Positions 56,264 through 64,000 of a stretch of 64,000 nucleotides of DNA are shown in pieces (the stretch's first letter is position 1; every line of letters starts with the position of its first letter). This DNA comes from Gordionus sp. m RMFG-2023 (lineage: Eukaryota; Nematomorpha; Gordioida; Chordodea; Parachordodidae), in NCBI RefSeq assembly GCF_954871325.1, contig NC_088778.1:17635666-17699665 (forward strand), given 5' to 3'. The position numbers and the translations under genes were made by a program. Below the pieces are notes generated by a model. That model was not told where the DNA came from and did no database searches. It worked only from the letters and a program-made list of their open reading frames with translations.

Positions 56264-58288
56264 TATCCATCCTACATTCAAATTGATAAGAAAACAAATT
56301 CCTAATAAAAAAACCTACAATTTTCTTTGTGATGATATATATTTTTTAATATATTAAAGAATTAATTTTGTCGCATATATTGAAAAAATAATTTTGTCGC
56401 ATATATTGAAAAATTATTATATTTGTTAGTATGGTTAAATGGCTGGTCTTACACGACCACGACGCTGATTTTTGGTCGAAAAAATACCAGAACCAACCCA
56501 ACCAAATGGATTGATTGGTTGACCAAATCCATAGTCTCGAGCACCAACCGACAGCTTATATAATATTTTATTGTGAATATTTTGCTCAATCATATTTTTA
56601 TGCATAGAGGGACGAATATTTCAATATTAGCATAAATAATTATTTTTGAGATTATTTTTTTAAAAAATATTCCCTTCTTAAACAAAAAATTTTTGATAAT
56701 TTTTACTTTACACTAGTAACTTGAGTCTCAAACTCGAGTTTTGATCTATAAACCAATTTAAAAACTAGAGGACGACTACTTCAATTCATAATTGATCAAA
56801 TATTTAGCATAGAATTCGAAATAATTATCTTCTAAAACCAGGCTAACTTTATTATAGGAATTTTTCGGTTTTTAGATATTTATAATTCATATATCATCAA
56901 AAAAATGCGGGTAATATATGTTTATTTAATTAACAATTTTCGGGGTGACCTAAAGTCGTAAAAATTGCCTTAGGCTAAAGCCGAATGAATTGGCTTTGGC
57001 TTGAGTCAGCTCCGGATTTGTCCTAATATTTGAGTTTAGTTAGTTGGCCCAATAGTTGGCTCGAGTTTAATTTTGGGCCCAAATGTATTTATTTGTTATT
57101 TAACTCTAATTCGCTAATGGATATAACGACAAAATTATTTGCTTAATATATAGCCAAAAATTGCCTTCCCATCAAAATATATTGCAATATTGACCATCCA
57201 TTTCAAGAACTTGTATTATATACTCCCTACCTGGTAGTTCTAGCTGATCCTTGCTCGCAAGTATTTGTGGAAAAATTCTTCAGTGCATACGATTAAGTAA
57301 CCCCATTACGAACTAGATTTGACAAATATACTTTAGACGATATTTTAATCATCAAACCTAATAAAAATTTATTAAATAACGTTATCCTTTGAGTTTTGAT
57401 ATTCATTTTTATTAATATGAGATTTTGAATTGAATCCTTTATTAATATTTATAAATAATTTCATATTGTTTTAGAATAAATAAAATAATTTTAATGAAAT
57501 TGTTACAAAGTTAAGGGATACTAATTTGAAATAAATTATCAAAAAAAGTTGGGCACACATTTTTCGAACTCCTTAATTTAAAAAATTTTTTTAAATTCAA
57601 ATGGATTCGGATTTCGGCAATAACTATATTTTTTGCTTAATAGAGGACGAGAGAATGTCAATAATGATAAAATTTCAAAAAAATATCATACTTTTTAACA
57701 CTGAAGAAATTTTTTGGATTTGATCTATAAGAAAAACTTAACCTAATTGCTTATTATTAGTGGTCAAAATTCTTGATCAAATTTTACCTAAAATTTTAAA
57801 TATATTTAGTTAAAAAATCCGATTTAAGAACATTATATCCATCCAAATCTTAAGATTTTTGATAGTTTCTATGGAATTTTTACGGCAAATATAAAATAAA
57901 TAAAAAATAGATTTTATCACTTGGCAAACCATAATATTTTTTTTAACAAATTAATTATTTATTTTTATAAAGATAATTAAAAATATTTTTAAAAAATTTG
58001 ACAGATCTATGTATAAAATACTAGTTTAATTTTTTGAAATTTTATTTAATTCTTCTAAATTTATAATTAATTGTTTAGCAATTTAAATTATATATGTTTA
58101 ATTGTTCACCGTAAAGTTTTGTCTTAATAATGAAAATGTTAGTCAACAAATTTTTTTAATAATGTTAAAATAAATAAAATAATTCCTTTCTTATTATTTT
58201 AATCGTTAGTCTTAAAACAAATTTTTATAATAATGTTAGTAAATAAAATAATTCCTTTTTTAATTTAATAATTCTATCTGGGGCCAGC
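56264..58288. other. AT-rich region with relics
   Basis: Contains a tandem duplication of ttttgtcgcatatattgaaa (56365-56412), GC-richer islands at about 56450-56560 (acacgaccacgacgctga) and 56940-57060 (aaagccgaatgaattgg) that may be transposon termini, a hAT C-terminal relic (57215-57380), and an imperfect roughly 100-bp duplication at about 58130-58270 (aataaaataattcctttc). Confidence 0.4.
57215..57380 (+). pseudogene. Possible hAT transposase C-terminal relic
   Basis: On the plus strand a near-continuous frame reads LADPCSQVFVEKFFSAYD, then PLRTRFDKYTLDDILIIK and PNKNLL. This follows the plan of the hAT dimerisation segment (ATSASSERVFS ... RTRL ... VD-I-FLK). One stop is inside. No other part of the element was identified. 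Confidence 0.45.
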
Positions 58289-58694
58289 TATAGGTTTGCA
58301 ATGATAAAGTTTTTAGTCAAAAAGCGTACTCGCTCATTGTTCTGAAATTTATTTAACCCGCTTACTTATATATTTTTTTTTTAAATTTAACCGCCCGCTC
58401 GCCAATTTATCTATAAATTTTGTTTAACCCGCCCGCCTAATGTCAAAAATTATTTTAATGGCTGGTTTGGTTCTTTATTTATTTATATATTTAAATGTTA
58501 ATTAAACATATATTGAAATAAAACTATTATTTTTAATCATTTCGCCTGAAAAATATCAAAAATTTACCCGCCCAAGCCCATCCATTACTTTAAAATTTTT
58601 TCAACCCGCCCAATGTTAAAAATATTTTTTAAAAACCCGATCATACCCATTTAAAGTATAAGCGGGTGAAAACCCCTCCCAATGCAGACCTCTA
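58289..58694. mobile_element. Short, decayed member of the TAGAGGTCTGCA hAT family
   Basis: The right end CCCAATGCAGACCTCTA is good. The left end tataggtttgcaatga is diverged. Flanking octamers gggccagc and gtgctagc agree at six of eight positions and may be a decayed TSD. acccgcc/cgcccgc words are present but no transposase remnant. Older than the copies at 32577 and 45674. Confidence 0.65.
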
Positions 58695-58957
58695 GTGCTA
58701 GCTAGACATAAGTAAAATAAAATATATAAAAAAATAAAATAATTATATAGATTTTTCTTTAGCCGGAAAAATAGGCCCATATTTTATATCAAAAAAATTC
58801 CCAAGCCAAAATTCCCCCCTCCCTCACTACCTTAATAATAATTCTTTTTCTTCCTTTCTTATTTTCTTGTATAATTATTTTTAGCTAACGTCAATTTCTT
58901 GATTTTTATAAATAGAAGTAAATTTAAAAAATTTTTTTTCATAGTTAGACCTCACAT
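58695..58957. other. AT-rich spacer, no gene seen
   Basis: About 260 bp, with a short C-rich island (aaaattcccccctccctcac) near 58810. Nothing else recognisable. Confidence 0.4.
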
Positions 58958-60083
58958 CAGGGTTGCCATGTCTCCCCCATCAGCTGGAGACTCCCGCAAT
59001 TTTTTAGTTTACATGCAGACATCTCTCCCGCAAAACTACCGCAATTGGAAATCTCCCGCAAAAATACCGCAATTTTAGAATTTCTCCCGCAATTTTTTTT
59101 AGTATTTTAAAATTTTTAATATATAGATAATAATTTTGAGAGAAATTAATTGATTATTTTTAAAATAATTTTAAATATTTATTCGAAAAACATGTCTAGT
59201 TTGTAAATTTTTTTCTATTCTGTTTTATTTTTATCCAATAATAAATCAACATCATTTCATTCATATAAGTCAGTACAGGGGAGTATATCAACATCAATTG
59301 CAATACAAAAATATTCTTAAAAATAATAAATAATACAGGTGCAACTACATTTTACGGAAATCGTATACATCTATCATGTAGTTCAACATTCACAGAGTTA
59401 TATCATCACAATGTGGGTCGAATCTTTTTCTCATGATATTTAACGACTCCAATATAAGTGCAAACCTTACTTGTGGCAGAACAAAAATGAGCAAGGCTAT
59501 CACAAGTGTTTTAGTACCTGAATCCTAGAGGTCAATTCTAGACGATTTGAAAGATGGGCGTCCATATGCAATTCTAACAGATGCAACTAATAAGGGAAAT
59601 AATAAAACATTTCCCTCGATCCTCCTCTATTTCAACAAGAATAAGAACATTTCAATAAAACTGTTAAAATTTTTTCCTCGGATAGTGAAAAATCCAACGA
59701 TATAGCTAGCCACATAATGGTAAATATAGCTGATTCAGGGTTATCAATGATTTGCATGTCAGCTTTCTGCGCTGATAATGCCTTTGTAAATTTTGGCAAA
59801 ACCCAAAGTTACCGAATTGAGGAAGCACAATAATGAATTAATACCAATTGGCTTATAAGTCATATACTACATAATTCTTGCAAGAAGGCAATAAATGTAC
59901 TATCTGTGGATGTCGAAATAATTGTGATGATATGTTTTAACGAATTTAGTCATCAACTAAAAGAGTTAATGAATTAAAAGAGTTGGCGAAGTGGCCTTAC
60001 TTGGAATGGTGTGAGTTGTTGCGATATATACCTATCAGGTGGTTGTCATTAATATACCTGCCATCGATAGAATTTTAAAATTT
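58958..60083 (+). mobile_element. hAT element, left part (CAGGGTTGCCATG terminus)
   Basis: It starts CAGGGTTGCCATGTCTCCC, a tip form common in animal hAT elements. Repeated ctcccgcaa words follow in the first 150 bp. Plus-strand transposase remains run from about 59400 to 60083, where a P-element fragment takes over abruptly. The right end and TSD are therefore missing or displaced. Confidence 0.7.
59400..60083 (+). pseudogene. hAT transposase relic (core region)
   Basis: Pieces in order: HNVGRIFFSHDI, KCKPYLWQNKNEQGYHKCF, DLKDGRPYAILTDATNKG followed by NNKTFPSILLYFN (the first catalytic Asp segment, compare YLGISTDASN-G--KIFP), SALIMPL-ILAKPKVTEL, and finally RWLSLIYLPSIDRILKF, the 'TRWLSL-PAI-RIL' block preceding the C-terminus. 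Many stops and shifts. It is of the DUF4371-like animal hAT type. The C-terminal dimerisation part is cut off by the P fragment. Confidence 0.6.
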
Positions 60084-60570
60084 TACAAACCCTTAAGAAA
60101 ATTTTTCTTAAATAAAGATTTTAAAGCTGTCCTAAAATTTTGAAAAATTTTTTCGAGTATATTTTCAAGGTAGAGTGATAATGTCGGAATATTAGGAATA
60201 AATGTTAACGAATTTTCATAAAGATTAATATGGTTGTTATTATCAGCATTTTTCTGAAAATCTCCACTAATTAGATTAGTATTATCGATTGGAATACAAT
60301 TACCTGTTGTTATCACTTCCAGTTTTGCTCCCAAGACATCTCTTATGGACGATCGTAATTCATAAGCAGAAGGATTATTGTTAAAACCTCCTCTGCTGCG
60401 TAAACAACTAAAAAATAGTTCAAGATGATCTTGTGAGGTTTTGTAGGTTAAAACATAACTAAAATAAGAAAAGAAAAAAAAATTAATAATAATTATGGTT
60501 AGTATTAAGAGGTATAAAAATATTTGAAAATAAATAAGAAAAATATATAAAATCAAATGATTGATCGGTA
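60083..60570 (-). pseudogene. P-element/THAP9-type transposase fragment, inverted copy
   Basis: Minus-strand frame of 157 residues including LTYKTSQDHLELFFSCLRS, then RGGFNNNPSAYELR, IRDVLGAKLEVITTGN and IPNIPTLSLYLEN. The T-Y-K-x-S-Q-D-H-x-E-L-F-F...NNNP block is the hallmark of P/THAP9 transposases. The first 40 residues are hydrophobic only because the frame runs through a T-rich intron-like stretch. It is the mirror of 60835-61230. After SLYLEN the copies diverge. Confidence 0.85.
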
Positions 60571-60639
60571 TTTAATAAATACCTTGATAATATTAATAAT
60601 ATTTTTATAGAATGTTTGATTTTTTAATACTCGAAACAT

Positions 60640-61725
60640 ATGTGCTAAAGGGTTTAAGGCCCCACTATCTAAAAGTATGAAGATTATTTTGAAAAATGTA
60701 TCAATACTCTTAAAGCTTTAAAGTTTGAAGATGGGAAATATGTATATGAATCAAATAGAAAAACATGCATTATAGGGTTAATAGCATCAATGAAAATTTC
60801 TGGTATTGGGAATGAATTATTATTGGGTCCTAATCCCAAACTCAAGTATTTTATATATTTTTCTTATTTATTTTCAAATATTTTTATACCTCTTAATACT
60901 AACCATAATTATTATTAATTTTTTTTTCTATTCTTATTTTAGTTACGTTTTAACCTACAAAACCTCACAAGATCATCTTGAACTATTTTTTAGTTGTTTA
61001 CGCAGCAGAGGTTTTAACAATAATCCTTCTGCTTATCAATTACGTTCGGCCATAAGAGATGTATTGGTAGCAAAACTGGAAGTGATAACAACAGGTAATT
61101 CTAATCGATAATACTAATCTAATTTGTGGAGATTTTCAGAAAAATGCTGACAATAACAACCATATTAATCTTTATGAAAATTCGTTAACATTTGTTCCTA
61201 ATATTCCGACATTATCACTCTACCTTGAAAATGTATCAACCTATATAGCAGGGTATATAATACGCAAATTAATATCTGAAAAAAAGTAACATGTTATACA
61301 TGCATGCATAACAGCTATGATGGATAATCAAAATCATAAAAACAGTGATGCTTATAATTTGATAAAAATAAAAAACAATCAGGGGTTAATAATTCCTTCT
61401 AAGAGTGTTTCAATATTATGCCAAATTTCTTAAAGTGCATTCCGTGTTTTGAAAAATCATTGCTAATAAAAAAAAAATTTATTTTTAAAAGGATTGTATC
61501 ATTTATTCTTTCTAAAGTACATCAAACAAATATTTTTGATGAACTTATTGATCATATGCTTAATCAAGAAGCACTATTCTCCCATTATCAAATTCTAATT
61601 ACATTAATAATTGAACGTTATTTGCACATTCGATTTCATCATTATGGTAATAATCAAAATAGAAAATCGAATATCAATATTCGTCAGAAATTGACCAAAA
61701 CAATTTTATTTAATGGCCAATGAAT
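60640..61725 (+). pseudogene. P-element/THAP9-type transposase 3' half
   Basis: Plus-strand pieces: about 60660-60850 reads INTLKALKFEDGKYVYESN, RKTCIIGLIASMKISGIGNE and LLLGPNPKLKY. An AT-rich gap ending ttttag looks like an intron. Then SQDHLELFFSCLRSRG-FNNNP (60950-61030), TYIAGYIIRKLISEKK (61225-61290), NQGLIIPSKSVSILCQIS, and 61418-61723 with IERYLHIRFHHYG and RQKLTKTILFNGQ at the C-terminus. This is the P superfamily order, where the enzyme moves its own element by cut-and-paste. Several frame breaks are present and the N-terminal THAP finger is absent. A third fragment is at 11285. Confidence 0.87.
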
Positions 61726-63091
61726 AAATTGTATAGTGTGTCTGAATTAAGATTCTTTTTTTTAAATTTAATATTGTTGATTTATATCATGATCATATAT
61801 TTTTAAATGTTGATATTATATTTTGTTAAGAAAATTTATTATATCTTATAAAATATTTATAAATTTTCTGTAACTTTAATTTTATAATAAAATTTATTTC
61901 ATTCTTACACATTTTTAATTAGGTTATGCTTATGATTTTGTAAGAAATACATATGAGAATATGTTAAAATAAATAAATACTGATACAAACACATAATAAT
62001 AAAAGCCATTAGAAAATGAAACCAATTTTAAAAAATAAAATATTACAAACAAGGAATGATAAAAACAATAAATAAAATAAAACTAATTTGAAAATTAATA
62101 CCAAGAGAAAAGATTATATATGGGAATAGGATATCCTAATAAATGTAAAAATATTTTAAACATTCTCAATAACGATAGGGTTGCTAAATGTTAAGGTTTA
62201 ATAGTTATTAAGATCTAATCATATAACTCCATAAAATATTAAATTCATAAGTTTATTTCTTTAATTATAATAAATAATATGAATAATATAAAAATCATTT
62301 AAATCATAAAAATTAATAACTTTATTAGATATTATATATTTTTTATTAAAATACAAGATTTATTATTATTTATATAAGTAATAATAATAATTGATAGGAT
62401 ATTTTTGAAGTTAATGCATTATTTTATAATAATAATATGTTGCCATAAGAAATAAAGCTTTGCTAGTTCAGATATAAATTCAGAATGTTCTATTCCATTT
62501 CCGAAATCTATACATCCTTGAAACTCATTTTTATACCAATGAATAAATCGATGCATAGACACATGCGAATTGGATTGAATTGTTAATCCTTTTAAAGAAA
62601 GAATCTAAAAAACCTAAAATAAAATAATTTTAAAGTTATAAAAATAAGTTAATTTCTAACCTAGACTTATTTGTATTTGTTGACTCCAAATTCTTAAGAA
62701 TTATAAAACATCCTACTGAGCAAAATTTTAAAACTAATTAAAATAATTCAGCCATGCTAAGCAAAGATATAAATTGGGCCAGGCACAAGTTCATAAGTAA
62801 ATAAAACTCTTAATTTCTTAAGTTTTTATAAATCTAAATGTAATTTATATGGAACCCACAAAATTGTGACAGTTGATATTCTTATATGGAATCTTCAGTT
62901 TAGATATATATGATTGCATAAAGTAAATAAGATACCTAATAAACTTGAATAAAAATTGCTGATATTGCTATAATGTAAATTTTATAAATTAAGAAAATAA
63001 AAATAAAAGCTTTTGATAAAATATAATGTTTGATTAATAAAATTGTATCAGTAGTAAATTAAAATGATAATAAAAATAATGGACTCATGGG
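61726..63091. other. 3' flank of the P relic, then AT-rich sequence
   Basis: 61740-61860 matches 11500-11620 and belongs to the P element's 3' flank. The rest is AT-rich. The only protein-like stretch is at 62433-62600 (own entry). Confidence 0.45.
62433..62600 (-). pseudogene. Unrecognised open stretch of about 55 residues
   Basis: Minus strand, uninterrupted, without an obvious start: SLKGLTIQSNSHVSMHRFIH, then WYKNEFQGCIDFGNGIEHSE, then FISELAKLYFLWQH and a stop. The composition (His, Trp, Cys, Gly) is unlike the surrounding A/T noise, so it is probably a relic of a real protein or an exon. I do not recognise the family. The position beside P and hAT relics suggests transposon origin. Confidence 0.3.
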
Positions 63092-64000
63092 CAGGGGCGG
63101 ACTGGCGACGCTACGGCCTCGTGGACATTTTTTATAGCGGCCTTTATATGGGGGTTTCGCCCCCATACCCCCATATTGCGGGCCTTTGGCTCGTTTTGCC
63201 CGGTCATCGACCGGGTTCCCCTAAATGGCTTCTTTGATTTGCATGATTTTTATTACTTCTTATTTTTTGAAAATAAGTTCAAAAGTTTTACATTTTTAGT
63301 AAAAAAAGAATAGTATTATACGATATTCATATATTTTATTTTTAAAAAATGCACATCTAAAATCATATTCATTACCTATATAAAATAATATTCATTGAAA
63401 ATATATATTTTATATTAGATTTACAACGATATTGCATTATAAAATCAAATCATACATCACATGTTAAGTATAAAAAAATATAATCAATATATTATATCAA
63501 TTAATTATAAATATAAAATTATTGCAGTTATACAATATTACAGAGAATAAAATTGCTGCACTTTTATAAAATCAGGCACCGATCATATTGTAAATAATAT
63601 TAATAAGATTCTAATAAAAGAATTAAGAAAATATATAATTTTTACCTTAATAAATCTCTCATTAACTTTGAACCTTTGCGCAAATATACAGGAATATCTT
63701 CTAGTTCAATCTACGCTAATAGTTCTCGTTCAACTGACATCATTAAAAACGCTTCTAATTTTTCTTGGTCAATGCTTATTTTTATAATTTTTAATTTACT
63801 AAATGCTTTCTCGCAATTAACCTGAGTAAATGATAAAGTTAAAATGTATTCATATGCCAAAAATAAATTAGTGTAACTTGTATATGCTTATTGTATCTTT
63901 TAAGAATTTCATACACGCATATTAAAAACTTGTTACATTTATTATCACACTGATTTGTTATCATATTGTAATATTCCATCTTCTTCATTTGACTACTCAC
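63092..64000 (-). mobile_element. hAT element with CAGGGGCGGACTGGC terminus, running out of the window
   Basis: The tip CAGGGGCGGACTGGCGACG at 63092 is a well-known animal hAT terminus form. It is followed by GC-rich ggtttcgcccccatacccc and ggtcatcgaccgggttccc. The transposase end is on the minus strand at about 63650-63990. The other end and TSD lie beyond 64000; the octamer before the tip is ctcatggg. Confidence 0.8.
63650..64000 (-). pseudogene. hAT transposase C-terminus (partial, cut by window end)
   Basis: Minus strand: VSSQMKKMEYYNMI near the window end, then after a break LTLSFTQVNCEKAFSKLKII, then DQEKLEAFLMMSVERELLA and LEDIPVYLRKGSK. This is the dimerisation segment (compare TSCERSFSKLKLIK ... 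L-LLSIE). It differs from the ATSSSSERAFS type at 19951-20225, so it is another hAT branch. At least one or two stops are present. The catalytic core should lie to the right of the window. Confidence 0.7.

Overview
This is an AT-rich eukaryotic window made almost wholly of transposable elements and their remains. I found no host protein gene, no rRNA gene and no sound tRNA gene. P-element/THAP9-type, pogo-type and several animal-type hAT transposase remains, an RTE-type LINE and Ty3/Gypsy-type elements together suggest an invertebrate animal with a compact AT-rich genome. I cannot name the lineage. The layout looks like heterochromatin or a repeat-rich intergenic block.

The dominant theme is the hAT superfamily. 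Eleven elements have matching 8-bp target-site duplications (TSDs) that can be read directly: 2545-2767, 6114-6836, 12450-12813, 18019-25950, 20226-25397, 32577-33409, 33481-34252 (one end slightly decayed), 37203-38306, 45674-46508, 53883-55541 and 55659-56255. They belong to several families with different termini, and each family has amplified its own short word next to the ends (accaatacc, cccgccc, ggcccg, cccgggttcgg, ccgatcc, gagtcg). Many are deletion derivatives that still carry the hAT C-terminal dimerisation segment.

Region by region: 1-723 is the end of a giant TAGTGTTGTTAA-type element. 3130-8093 is a second giant member with inverted satellite arrays, itself hit by three other elements. 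8212-10969 is a Gypsy-type LTR fossil on the minus strand. 11285-14020 holds P-element, RT-element and RTE LINE fragments. 15261-29719 is a Ty3/Gypsy element with about 2% diverged LTRs and a perfect TSD. Inside it sits a RICESLEEPER-like hAT (18019-25950), and inside the hAT transposase gene sits a 5.2-kb satellite-carrying foldback element (20226-25397). From 29720 to 41370 there are hAT derivatives, a Tc1/IS630-type transposase relic, foldback repeats and AT-rich filler. 41370-44507 is a nearly full-length RTE LINE with a tRNA-like Pol III box pair beside its 5' end. 45272-48768 holds more hAT derivatives and a non-autonomous LTR element. 50060-50890 is a pogo relic. From 53883 to the end come hAT elements, an inverted pair of P-element fragments, and one end of a further hAT element that leaves the window.

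The most unusual content is the TAGTGTTGTTAA family. Short MITE-sized copies and 5-kb copies share the same 12-bp ends and 8-bp TSDs. The big copies carry long inverted arrays of about 120-bp satellite units, and two big copies carry different satellites. This looks like a hAT-mobilised vehicle that spreads satellite DNA, similar in layout to Foldback/Galileo/Tetris elements. Coordinates of boundaries without a TSD are approximate, and all calls are by eye without searches.
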